A DNA stretch of 64,000 nucleotides from Alkaliphilus sp. B6464. GTDB taxonomy: Bacteria; Bacillota; Clostridia; Peptostreptococcales; Natronincolaceae. A program made the translations under genes and the position numbers. The stretch is taken from positions 2,666,001 through 2,730,000 of the forward strand of contig NZ_CP058557.1 in the NCBI RefSeq assembly GCF_018141165.1, read 5' to 3'. Shown piece by piece: positions 7,362 to 14,743 of the stretch (position 1 is its first letter; each line of letters opens with the position of its first letter). The notes beneath the pieces were generated by a model that had not been told where the DNA came from, did not search any database, and saw only the letters and a list, made by a program, of their open reading frames with translations.

Positions 7362-8346
7362 AAAGATGATGAAAAAGATATAATCATGGCTACATTGATT
7401 GCAATGGGTACAAATATTGGACTTAGTAAAATGGCTGATTCTACAGATGGAATAACTTACTATCAAATGGCTGATACTGCACAGTGGAGGTTATATGATG
7501 ATGCCTTAATTAGAGCACAATCCACTCTAGTTAACTTTTTACATAAATTATCATTACCTTATTGTTGGGGGGATGGTAGCACATCATCCAGTGATGGTAT
7601 GCGTGTACAAATTGGTGTATCATCACTTCATGCTGAGCACAATCCTAACTATGGATATGGGAAGGGAGCAACTGTATACCGTTTTATTAGTGACCAGTAT
7701 TCTGCATTTTATTCAAAAGTAATTAACACTAATACCAGGGATGCTGTTCATGTTATTGATGGGTTACTGAATAAAGATTATCCGAGTGAAATTAAATACT
7801 AAGATTATTAAAGATAACTATGATGATGTTTTAAAACTTGCTCACTCTATCAGGGACGGAAAGGTATCAGCTTCTCTGATTATGGGCAAAATTGGTTCAT
7901 ACTCACGGCAAAATAGTTCAGCTTTAGCGCTCAAGGAAATGGGCCGTATTGAAAAAACTATTTTTATCCTTGATTACATTTCTAATGAGGAATTACGTAG
8001 AAGGATTCAAAAAGGATTAAATAAAGGAGAAGCTGCTAACGCTTTGGCAAGAGCTATATTTTTTGCCAAACGAGGAGAATTTCATGAAAGAGATTTGCAG
8101 AATCAGATGCAACGTGCAAGCGTGCTTAATATATTGATGAATGCAATAACTGTCTGGAATACTGTTTATTTAAGCAAGGCTATTGAACACCTTAGAGAAA
8201 AAAATCAGCTTATTAATGAAGAATTGTTAAGCTATGTTTCACCATTGAATTGGGAACATATAAACCTATATGGTTATTATAGTTTTGATAAGAAAAGTAT
8301 CACCACTCTTGATAGTTTAAGACCTTTAAATATAAAATATGAATAA
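7359..8346 (+). pseudogene. C-terminal remnant of Tn3-family transposase (tnpA), frameshifted and internally deleted
   Basis: Two overlapping frames together give the end of TnpA. The first (to 7802) has DDEKDIIMATLIAMGTNIGL, GDGSTSSSDGMRVQ with a catalytic Asp, and YRFISDQYSAF. The second (from about 7786) has SIRDGKVSASLIMGKIGSY, then GLNKGEAANALARAIFF with the catalytic Glu, and ends SPLNWEHINLYGYY. Family TnpA proteins have about 950-1000 residues; roughly the first 650 are missing. The HYTDTxG...LLGFRFAPR part expected at the frame switch near 7785 is also lost. The protein is therefore inactive. The stop lies 74 bases from the right terminal repeat, as expected. Confidence 0.85.
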
Positions 8347-8380
8347 TAAAATAATCACTTCATAAATCAAAAGAGCAGGC

Positions 8381-8391
8381 CTTAACGTATA
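8381..8391 (-). repeat. Subterminal repeat of right inverted-repeat inner end
   Basis: CTTAACGTATA here matches CTTAGCGTATA at 8421-8431 except one base, 40 bases apart, mirroring the 40-base spacing at the left end. Confidence 0.5.
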
Positions 8392-8420
8392 GAAAATAAG
8401 GATTTCTTATTTTTATAATC

Positions 8421-8458
8421 CTTAGCGTATAATTTCCGCGTTTTTCTGCCTGCTCCCC
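8421..8458 (-). repeat. Right 38-bp terminal inverted repeat of the Tn3-family element
   Basis: It begins with CTTAGCGTATAATTTCC and ends CTGCTCCCC. Its reverse complement starts GGGGAGCAGGCA and ends ATACGCTAAG, close to known Gram-positive Tn3-family ends. Confidence 0.9.
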
Positions 8459-8463
8459 TAACA
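8459..8463. repeat. Right target-site duplication (TAACA)
   Basis: Five bases directly after the right terminal repeat, identical to 4769-4773. Confidence 0.85.
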
Positions 8464-8587
8464 TAAAAAGATATTCAATCCTTACTTATTTAAGCCACAA
8501 AGCCTTTTAAGGTTAATATTTTTAAAGCATTACATGACAGGACACCTATACCCTAATGGTAAAAGCTTCTATTATAGTCGTTATAAA

Positions 8588-9781
8588 CTAGCTATTTAAA
8601 ATACTATCAATTCTATTAAGTCCTTCTTTAATATTTTCAAGTGAATTTGCATAGGAAAGACGAATAAATTCGTCAGTACCAAAAGCAACACCTGGCACAA
8701 CAGCAACATTTGCATGTTCAAGTAATAACTCCGATAAGTCCATAGAACTATTAATAACAATACCTTTAATAGTAGTGCCAATTAGTTGCTTTATATTCAT
8801 CATAACATAGAAAGCACCTTTAGGAGTAATACATGATAAACCTTTAATCTCATTTATTCTTTGTACCATATATTTTCTTCTCTCATCAAATGCGATTCTC
8901 ATTTCTTCCACAGATGATTGATCTCCAGTTAATCCTTCAATACTAGCATGCTGAGCAATAGTATTAGGATTGGATGTAGCATGACTTTGCATATTACCCA
9001 TGGCCTTAGCTATAGTTGCATGGCTTGCAGTATATCCGATTCTCCATCCGGTCATAGCATAACCTTTAGACATGCCATTAACTACAATTGTTAGATCTTT
9101 TATTTGATCATTTAGAGAAGCGATACTAATATGTTTTTCACCTTCATAGGTTAGTTTTTCATATATTTCGTCAGCTACAATAAAAATATTGTGTTCAATG
9201 GCAATTTTTGCAATTTCTTCTAATTCAGATTTTGTATAAACTGAACCTGTTGGATTAGACGGACTGTTTAGTATAATAGCTTTTGTTTTAGGTGTTATAG
9301 CTTTTAGAAGATCATCTATTTTAATTTTAAACTCATTTTCCTCTGTACAGTTCACAAATACAGGGTTAGCATCTGCCATTTTAACCATATCTGGATAGCT
9401 TACCCAGTAAGGTACTGGTATAATTACTTCGTCTCCAGGATTACATATAGCTTGAAAAATATTATATAAGGAATGCTTTGCTCCATTGGATACAACTATG
9501 TTTTCAGGTTTATATTCTAAATTGTTTTCAGTCTTTAATTTAGCGCATATTGCTTGTTTAAGTTGAGGTAGTCCTGAAGCAGGAGTATATGTAGTAAAGC
9601 CTTTTCTAATTGCTTCTATAGCAGCATCTTTGATGTTTTGTGGTGTGGTAAAATCTGGTTCTCCTACCCCAAAACTTATTACATTAATTCCATCTGCTTT
9701 CATTTGTTTTGCTTTCGCATCAATTGAAAGTGTTATTGATGGCAAAACATTTTGTGCTTTTCTTGAAAGTGCTATGTTCAT
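8588..9781 (-). CDS. aspC: Aspartate aminotransferase (class I, PLP-dependent)
   Basis: 397 residues, fold-type I aminotransferase of the AspB/AspC Ib group. It converts aspartate and 2-oxoglutarate to oxaloacetate and glutamate using PLP. Visible motifs: VISFGVGEPDFTTP near the N-terminus, NAPSNPTG-like NSPSNPTGSVY, ADEIYEKLTYEG, the PLP lysine in NGMSKGYAMTGWRIGY, and a C-terminal RLSYANS arginine. The start at 9781 is chosen because GGAGGG lies eight bases upstream, while the two earlier ATGs overlap or crowd it. It is downstream of a PadR regulator on the same strand. The transposon lies just beyond its stop and may have separated it from its terminator. Exact substrate range is not readable. 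Confidence 0.85.
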   Translation of the reverse strand: MNIALSRKAQNVLPSITLSIDAKAKQMKADGINVISFGVGEPDFTTPQNIKDAAIEAIRKGFTTYTPASGLPQLKQAICAKLKTENNLEYKPENIVVSNGAKHSLYNIFQAICNPGDEVIIPVPYWVSYPDMVKMADANPVFVNCTEENEFKIKIDDLLKAITPKTKAIILNSPSNPTGSVYTKSELEEIAKIAIEHNIFIVADEIYEKLTYEGEKHISIASLNDQIKDLTIVVNGMSKGYAMTGWRIGYTASHATIAKAMGNMQSHATSNPNTIAQHASIEGLTGDQSSVEEMRIAFDERRKYMVQRINEIKGLSCITPKGAFYVMMNIKQLIGTTIKGIVINSSMDLSELLLEHANVAVVPGVAFGTDEFIRLSYANSLENIKEGLNRIDSILNS

Positions 9782-9873
9782 CGACATTCCCTCCATAGAT
9801 TTATTAAATATTAATGTAAATTTAAAACTCTATTTTACATCATAATCATTGTAACAAATTTATCAAAACAATT

Positions 9874-10263
9874 CTATATATATCCATATATATCTTTAAG
9901 TGTATTTTGAATTATTGTTAGCGAATCATCAATAGCTGGCTTATAGAGCAGTTTAGTTTTTTTATAATTATCTAAACCATCATCTGTGATTCTATAATGT
10001 CTAATAGATCGTTTGTCAGGTTCTTCCCACCATCCTTTGATATAATTATTACTTTCTAGCTCTCTTAATAGAGGATAAATCATACCAGGACTTGGCTCCC
10101 ATTTATAATTCATTCTTTTTTTAATTTCATCTATTAACTCATTTCCATAATAGCTTCTCTCAATAAGTAAATGAAGAATATATAATTTAACAAATTGAGT
10201 TGTACTAATTTTAGACGGGAATTGCCGATTTCGTTCGCCTTTATATGCAGCTATTTTAATCAC
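9874..10263 (-). CDS. PadR family transcriptional regulator
   Basis: About 129 residues. The winged-helix core runs from LYILHLLIERSYYGNELIDE through PSPGMIYPLLRELESNNYI to SIRHYRITDDG, the typical PadR signature, with a short C-terminal helix for dimerisation. It lies between the PHP phosphoesterase and the aminotransferase and may share their transcript; the target is unknown. The start is unclear: the GTG at 10263 is part of the AAAGGGGTG ribosome-binding site. An in-frame ATA at 10254 has the six-base spacing seen for other genes here, so initiation could be non-canonical. Confidence 0.8.
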   Translation of the reverse strand: MIKIAAYKGERNRQFPSKISTTQFVKLYILHLLIERSYYGNELIDEIKKRMNYKWEPSPGMIYPLLRELESNNYIKGWWEEPDKRSIRHYRITDDGLDNYKKTKLLYKPAIDDSLTIIQNTLKDIYGYI

Positions 10264-10307
10264 CCCTTTAATAATTAAATAAAATCAGTTTGAAGTTTTT
10301 AATAAAG

Positions 10308-11126
10308 TTATTCTAATAGTTTCTGAATGTCTCTGAATGGAATTTTAATACTACCCAAATCACCATGATGGCCATTGTTATGAGGTGGATAGTGAAAGTC
10401 AGATCCAGCTGTTATAAGGAGATTATGCTTTTTAGCTAGTTCTAAATACTTTAAAGATTTATCTATCGTATGGTCAGAATGATATACTTCAATTCCTTCA
10501 ATACCTATTTCGATTAGATATTCTAAAGTAGTTATAGATTTTAACAAACCAGGATGAGCGGCAACCGATATCCCCCCTGCACTTCTTATAATATCAATTG
10601 CATCTATAGGTGTCAATTTTTGTTTTGGCACATATGCTGGAGACTCTTTACCTAGATATTTTTTGAAAGCTTCTTCATTATTCTCCACATAGCCTTTTTT
10701 AATTAAAGCTCGTGCAATATGAGGACGCCCAATAGCTCCTTGTCCTGCAATTTGTGTTATACCTTCATAGCTAATTTCAAGACCTAGGCTTATTAATTTA
10801 TCAACAATTTTGAGTGCGCGCATATTTCTATCGACCTGTAAGCTTTGTAGTATTTTTAGTAAATTTTCATTCTTATAATTAATCCTATAGCCTAATATAT
10901 GGATCTCTTCATTATTATACTCAGTGCTTAGTTCAATACCTGGTATTATAATAAAATCTTTGTAGTAACTTGCATGTTGCATTGCTTCTTCAATTCCACC
11001 AATAGTATCATGATCTGTTATTGCAATACCAGACAATCCTTTTTCTAGAGCATATTCGACTAATCTGCTAGGTGAATATAGTCCATCAGAGGCTGTAGAA
11101 TGAGTATGCATATCTATAAAATTCAT
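10308..11126 (-). CDS. PHP domain phosphoesterase (RNase AM/TrpH-like)
   Basis: 272 residues of a single polymerase-and-histidinol-phosphatase domain. Metal-binding motifs are DMHTHSTASDGLYSP, AITDHDTIGG, IPGIELSTEYNNEEIHILGY, SVAAHPGLL and AGSDFHYP. E. coli RNase AM (YciV/TrpH) of this family removes phosphates from 3',5'-nucleoside bisphosphates and trims 5' ends of RNA; Firmicute relatives are mostly uncharacterised. It is cytoplasmic, with no signal peptide. It is first in a minus-strand group with padR and the aminotransferase, 45 bases before padR. A GGAG ribosome-binding site lies about ten bases from the ATG. Confidence 0.8.
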   Translation of the reverse strand: MNFIDMHTHSTASDGLYSPSRLVEYALEKGLSGIAITDHDTIGGIEEAMQHASYYKDFIIIPGIELSTEYNNEEIHILGYRINYKNENLLKILQSLQVDRNMRALKIVDKLISLGLEISYEGITQIAGQGAIGRPHIARALIKKGYVENNEEAFKKYLGKESPAYVPKQKLTPIDAIDIIRSAGGISVAAHPGLLKSITTLEYLIEIGIEGIEVYHSDHTIDKSLKYLELAKKHNLLITAGSDFHYPPHNNGHHGDLGSIKIPFRDIQKLLE

Positions 11127-11192
11127 AATAATATTCTCCTTTTATTATTAAACGCATATAACAATTATATCCAAAATTTTAAATTAATATAA

Positions 11193-11219
11193 AAAGACCT
11201 GCTAGCAAGCAGATCTTTT
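11193..11219 (-). terminator. spoVS terminator
   Basis: Hairpin AAAGATCTGCT / AGCAGGTCTTT with one mismatch and a short loop, followed on the minus strand by Ts, 19 bases after the spoVS stop. Confidence 0.75.
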
Positions 11220-11237
11220 GTATTAATCCCATAAATG

Positions 11238-11498
11238 TTATCTTGGCTCTACAATTAATTTAATTGCAGTTCGCTCCTCACCGTCTATTTCAATATCAGT
11301 AAAAGCAGGGATACAGATTAAATCTAATCCACTAGGAGCTACGAATCCTCGTGCGATTGCCACTGCTTTAACTGCTTGATTTAGAGCACCTGCGCCGATA
11401 GCTTGAATTTCAGCTGATCCTCGTTCTCTAAGAACTCCGGCTAAGGCTCCAGCCACAGAATTTGGATTTGATTTTGCTGATACTTTTAATACTTCCAT
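11238..11498 (-). CDS. spoVS: Stage V sporulation protein S
   Basis: 86 residues, the same length and Alba-like fold as Bacillus SpoVS. Conserved segments are VSAKSNPNSVAGALAG, GAGALNQAVKAVAIARG and FVAPSGLDLICIPAF. SpoVS helps spores progress past stage V and may bind nucleic acid. It is a single-gene unit with its own terminator and a sigma-H-like promoter upstream, in keeping with the known sigma-H control of spoVS. Its position just after rny matches Bacillus, where rny-ymdB-spoVS are neighbours; ymdB is absent here. It is the clearest sign that the organism sporulates. Confidence 0.95.
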   Translation of the reverse strand: MEVLKVSAKSNPNSVAGALAGVLRERGSAEIQAIGAGALNQAVKAVAIARGFVAPSGLDLICIPAFTDIEIDGEERTAIKLIVEPR

Positions 11499-11555
11499 CC
11501 TATTAAATCCCCCTTATAATATACTTGTATATATATTGTTTTATCAATTTATAGT

Positions 11556-11580
11556 ATTCTACTTAATTTCAAAAATCCCT
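11556..11580 (-). promoter_or_regulatory. Sigma-H-type promoter of spoVS
   Basis: On the minus strand AGGGATT (11580-11574), a 13-base spacer, then AGAAT (11560-11556). The Bacillus sigma-H consensus is AGGAWWT, 12-13 bases, RGAAT, so only one position differs. It stands about 58 bases before the spoVS start. Confidence 0.6.
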
Positions 11581-11644
11581 GCATATATAGTAAAATTTTC
11601 TAAAATTTATTAATTTTTTAAAAGGAATTTAATTTATGAAAATA

Positions 11645-11668
11645 AAAAAACTGCATTTGCAGTTTTTT
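11645..11668 (-). terminator. rny terminator
   Basis: AAAAAACTGC / GCAGTTTTTT with a four-base loop, overlapping the stop codon of rny; on the minus strand the stem runs into a T tract. Confidence 0.75.
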
Positions 11669-13214
11669 ATTTAGCATATTCTATTGCTCTTGTTTCCCTA
11701 ATTACATTAACTTTTATTTGTCCCGGATATTCCAGTTCAAACTCAATTTTCTTTGTTATGTTTCTAGCTAGAATAAAAATCTCCTCGTCGTTGTACACTT
11801 CAGGCTTAACGATAATTCTAATTTCTCTACCAGCTTGAATAGCATAGGATTTTTCAACACCTTCATGATCGTTTGCGATCTCTTCTAACTTCTCTAGTCG
11901 CTTAATATAAGACTCTAAGGTTTCTCTTCTAGCACCAGGTCTTGCGGCCGAAATAGCATCTGCGGCAGTAACCAATATTGCCTCTATAGATTCAGGCTCA
12001 TAATCACCATGATGTGTAGACATAGCATGAATAACATCCTTAGATTCTTTATATTTTTTCAGAAGCTCCATACCAATCTCAACATGGGTTCCTTCTATTT
12101 CGTGATCAACAGCCTTACCAATATCATGAAGTAATCCTGCTCTTCTTGCAAGCTTAACATCTGCACCTAATTCGGCTGCCATAATTCCTGCTAAATATGA
12201 GACCTCTATTGAATGGTTCAATACATTTTGTCCATAACTAGTTCTATACTTTAATCTACCAAGCAATTTTATAAGTTCAGGGTGTAATCCATGAACGCCT
12301 GTTTCGAAGGTAGCTTGTTCACCTTCTTCTTTAATAATATTATCTACTTCTTTTTTAGCCTTTTCTACCATTTCTTCAATTCTTGCTGGATGAATTCTTC
12401 CATCAACAATTAATTTTTCTAATGCAATACGTGCTACTTCTCTTCTAATTGGGTCAAAGCCAGATAAAATTACTGCTTCTGGTGTATCATCAATAATTAA
12501 ATCAATACCCGTTAATGTTTCTAATGTACGAATATTTCTACCTTCTCTACCAATTATTCTACCTTTCATTTCATCACTAGGAAGTTGCACAACTGATACA
12601 GTAGTTTCTGCAACATGGTCTGCTGCACACTTTTGAATGGAATAAGCGATTACTTCTCTTGCTTTCTTTTCTGCTTCTTCTTTAGCTTTAGATTCAATAT
12701 CTTTTATCATCATCGCAGCTTCATATTTTGTTTGTTTTTCAATATCGCTTAATATAAGCTGACGTGCTTGTTCAGAAGTTAAACCAGATAATTCTTCAAG
12801 TTTTTCAACTTCCTTTTGATAAAGGTCGTTAATTTCTAATTCCCTATTATCTAGTTCCTTGAGCTTCTTCACTAGTTTTTCGTCTTTATGCTCTAAGGAT
12901 TCTGATTTTTTATCTAAAACCTCTTCTTTTTGTATCAATCTTCTTTCTATCCTTTGTAATTCGTTACGCCTTTCTCTACTCTCTCTTTCTAATTCATTAC
13001 GAAGTTTATGCACTTCTTCTTTTGCTTCCAATAATAGCTCTTTTTTTGTGGTTTCAGCATCTCTTTCAGCATCTTCTACAATTTTTTTTGCTAATTCTTC
13101 GGCGCTATTGATTTTTCCCTCCGCAATATGTTTTCGAAAAAAATAGCCTACAAGGCATCCGATTAAAATACCAACTAAAATTAAAAGTCCGTTTAAAACA
13201 AGTATATTTTGAAT
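11667..13214 (-). CDS. rny: Ribonuclease Y, probably initiated at AUU
   Basis: Membrane-anchored endoribonuclease that starts mRNA decay. With the start proposed here it has 515 residues, the family norm (about 510-520). Order: one N-terminal membrane segment ([20 protein letters not shown]), a long charged coiled coil (~30-200), a KH domain with [15 protein letters not shown], and an HD domain with [15 protein letters not shown]. The longest frame from a usual start codon (TTG, 13031) lacks the membrane segment. Upstream coding continues in frame to 13214, where ATT stands seven bases after a perfect AGGAGGTG. No ATG, GTG or TTG occurs in frame in between. RNase Y is next to recA, as in Bacillus. 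Confidence 0.85.
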   Translation of the reverse strand: MQNILVLNGLLILVGILIGCLVGYFFRKHIAEGKINSAEELAKKIVEDAERDAETTKKELLLEAKEEVHKLRNELERESRERRNELQRIERRLIQKEEVLDKKSESLEHKDEKLVKKLKELDNRELEINDLYQKEVEKLEELSGLTSEQARQLILSDIEKQTKYEAAMMIKDIESKAKEEAEKKAREVIAYSIQKCAADHVAETTVSVVQLPSDEMKGRIIGREGRNIRTLETLTGIDLIIDDTPEAVILSGFDPIRREVARIALEKLIVDGRIHPARIEEMVEKAKKEVDNIIKEEGEQATFETGVHGLHPELIKLLGRLKYRTSYGQNVLNHSIEVSYLAGIMAAELGADVKLARRAGLLHDIGKAVDHEIEGTHVEIGMELLKKYKESKDVIHAMSTHHGDYEPESIEAILVTAADAISAARPGARRETLESYIKRLEKLEEIANDHEGVEKSYAIQAGREIRIIVKPEVYNDEEIFILARNITKKIEFELEYPGQIKVNVIRETRAIEYAK

Positions 13215-13221
13215 ATGTGGA

Positions 13222-13229
13222 CACCTCCT
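13222..13229 (-). promoter_or_regulatory. Ribosome-binding site that sets the rny start
   Basis: AGGAGGTG, fully complementary to the 16S rRNA 3' end, seven bases before the ATT codon at 13214. It is the basis for placing the start there instead of at TTG 13031. Confidence 0.75.
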
Positions 13230-13307
13230 TTATTAAGTTTTAAAAATTCCCATTTTCAATTTGATATTAATAGCTTTTATCAATAGATACACCCATGATT
13301 TGCTTTT

Positions 13308-13336
13308 ATTTTATATCTTTTTTTTACAGGTGTCAA
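13308..13336 (-). promoter_or_regulatory. Sigma-A promoter of rny
   Basis: TTGACA (13336-13331), exactly 17 bases, TAAAAT (13313-13308). This predicts a 5' leader of about 85 bases before the AUU start. The rest of the 13,215-13,530 interval holds only AT-rich sequence and the recA terminator. Confidence 0.75.
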
Positions 13337-13460
13337 GTTGGAATATAGGTATGAGAATTATGTATATATAACATTTAAATTATTACCATAAATAACACAC
13401 CTATACTTGGACGATGCTTACTGAATAATGCAATAAAATATAGGAGTAAAATTATATAAT

Positions 13461-13508
13461 AAAAAAAGAAACTACTAATAAAAATTTATACTAATAGTCT
13501 CTTTTTTT
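13461..13508 (-). terminator. recA terminator
   Basis: On the minus strand AGAGACTATTAGTA pairs with TATTAGTAGTTTCT (two G-U pairs, one mismatch near the base) and is followed by seven Ts; 23 bases after the recA stop. Confidence 0.75.
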
Positions 13509-13530
13509 AAATATAAGATAATTTTACTCA

Positions 13531-14592
13531 TTATTTTTCATCATCAGGTTCTAAAATTGCATTTTGTGATTCAACTTTGTTTATTTTAGTAGCAAGAGGT
13601 AGGTTATGATGTTCTCTTATTTTATTCTCTATTTCCAATGCAATTTCAGGATTCTCTTTTAAAAATTGTTTTCCATTTTCACGACCTTGTCCAAGTCTAT
13701 GATCCCCATAACTATACCAAGCACCAGACTTATCAATAATATCTAGTGAAGTGGCTACATCTAATATATCTCCTGTTTTTGAAATACCTTCCCCATACAT
13801 TATATCAAATTCAGCTTGTTTAAAGGGAGCGGCAACTTTGTTTTTTACAACTTTTACTCTTGTTCTGTTTCCTACAACATCATTACCTTGCTTAATAGAG
13901 TCAACTCTTCTTACATCTAAACGTACAGAAGCATAGAATTTAAGTGCACGACCTCCTGTAGTAGTTTCAGGATTACCAAACATCACGCCTATTTTTTCTC
14001 TAAGTTGGTTTATAAAGATAGCAACTGTTTTTGATTTGTTAATTGATCCAGCTAGTTTTCTTAATGCCTGGGACATTAATCTAGCCTGTAATCCCATATG
14101 AGAATCTCCCATTTCTCCCTCAATCTCTGCCTTAGGCACTAAAGCAGCAACAGAATCTACAACAATTATATCAACAGCACCACTTCGCACAAGTGCTTCT
14201 GCAATTTCAAGGGCCTGTTCTCCTGTATCAGGTTGTGAAACGATTAAATTATCAATATCAACGCCTAATCTTTTTGCATATACTGGATCAAGGGCATGTT
14301 CAGCATCGATAAATGCAGCAGTACCACCGGCCTTTTGTGCCTCTGCTATTACATGAAGGGAAACTGTTGTTTTACCAGAAGATTCTGGACCATAAATTTC
14401 AATAATTCTTCCTTTAGGTATTCCGCCAATTCCTAGAGCTAAATCTAGGCCAATAGAGCCTGTAGAAACGCTTTCAAAGCTCATTTTAGAATCCTCGCCT
14501 AACTTCATGATAGATCCTTTACCGAACTGTTTTTCTATTTGACTAATAGCCATCTCTAAAGCTTTTTTTTTCTCCATACTGTTACCAGACAT
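13531..14592 (-). CDS. recA: Recombinase A
   Basis: 353 residues, usual length. It forms the ATP-dependent strand-exchange filament and triggers LexA self-cleavage. Walker [12 protein letters not shown] (residues ~65-75), Walker [13 protein letters not shown], loop L1/L2 region with [12 protein letters not shown] and [20 protein letters not shown], and the C-terminal acidic tail. The ATG at 14592 follows AGGTGA by eight bases; the GTG at 14604 is the alternative. It is a single-gene unit with its own promoter, LexA box and terminator. Gene order pgsA-recA-rny matches Bacillus except that cinA is missing. Confidence 0.97.
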   Translation of the reverse strand: MSGNSMEKKKALEMAISQIEKQFGKGSIMKLGEDSKMSFESVSTGSIGLDLALGIGGIPKGRIIEIYGPESSGKTTVSLHVIAEAQKAGGTAAFIDAEHALDPVYAKRLGVDIDNLIVSQPDTGEQALEIAEALVRSGAVDIIVVDSVAALVPKAEIEGEMGDSHMGLQARLMSQALRKLAGSINKSKTVAIFINQLREKIGVMFGNPETTTGGRALKFYASVRLDVRRVDSIKQGNDVVGNRTRVKVVKNKVAAPFKQAEFDIMYGEGISKTGDILDVATSLDIIDKSGAWYSYGDHRLGQGRENGKQFLKENPEIALEIENKIREHHNLPLATKINKVESQNAILEPDDEK

Positions 14593-14622
14593 AGTCTGGC
14601 TCACCTGCCTTCCTTAATATCT

Positions 14623-14636
14623 CGAACAGACGTTCT
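14623..14636 (-). promoter_or_regulatory. LexA (SOS) operator of recA
   Basis: CGAACAGACGTTCT read on the plus strand has the palindrome GAAC-N4-GTTC and fits the Gram-positive LexA consensus CGAACRNRYGTTYC at 13 of 14 positions. It lies just downstream of the -10 box, at the expected transcription start, where repressor would block RNA polymerase. Confidence 0.85.
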
Positions 14637-14642
14637 AAAGAC

Positions 14643-14671
14643 ATTATATCTTATAATATATAAATGGTCAA
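14643..14671 (-). promoter_or_regulatory. Sigma-A promoter of recA
   Basis: TTGACC (14671-14666), 17 bases, TATAAT (14648-14643). The -35 box is part of the 3' arm of the terminator hairpin of the gene before it. Confidence 0.85.
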
Positions 14672-14702
14672 ACTATATTTTAAAAATATAGTTTGACCAT
14701 TT
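14662..14702. terminator. pgsA terminator overlapping the recA promoter
   Basis: Perfect 20-base arms (14662-14681 and 14683-14702) around one central base, with T- and A-rich sequence at the tip and base. It lies about 40 bases after the pgsA stop. Confidence 0.7.
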
Positions 14703-14743
14703 GGAATATTAAAATATTATTCTAATGTTTGTGATAAAGCTCT

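Larger units (their letters stand above)
4774..8458. mobile_element. Tn3-family transposon remnant, 3,685 bp, with both ends and target duplication
   Basis: The left end begins with GGGG and ends its 38-bp repeat with CTAAG; the right end is its inverted partner, matching at 30 of 38 positions. The GGGG...TAAG ends are the Tn3-family signature. The element is flanked by identical 5-bp repeats TAACA (4769-4773 and 8459-8463), the length Tn3 elements generate. Inside, from left to right: gene-free DNA, a DJ-1/PfpI gene, a WYL regulator, a C-terminal scrap of a serine resolvase (minus strand), and the C-terminal third of a Tn3 TnpA transposase (plus strand). The order matches Tn3 itself (passenger, tnpR, tnpA) with the central tnpR-res-tnpA part deleted. 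It cannot transpose on its own but could be moved in trans. Confidence 0.9.

Noticed and set aside
7275-7466. A 63-codon minus-strand open frame as a complete gene
   Set aside because: Its first half is the antisense of the transposase remnant; only the last 28 codons look like a real protein end (resolvase HTH).
7386-7802. Two plus-strand frames (7386-7802 and 7786-8346) as separate intact genes
   Set aside because: Together they make the C-terminus of a single Tn3 TnpA with a frameshift and missing segment, so they are treated as one pseudogene.
8373-8455. GAGCAGGC/GCCTGCTC inverted repeat as a terminator or small MITE-like element
   Set aside because: The right arm and adjacent CTTAGCG belong to the 38-bp right terminal repeat of the Tn3-family element, confirmed by the left end and target duplication; the inner similarity is explained as a subterminal copy.
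13031-13033. TTG at 13031 as the rny start
   Set aside because: It would remove the membrane anchor and 61 conserved-looking codons, and no ribosome-binding site precedes it; AUU at 13214 fits length and signal.
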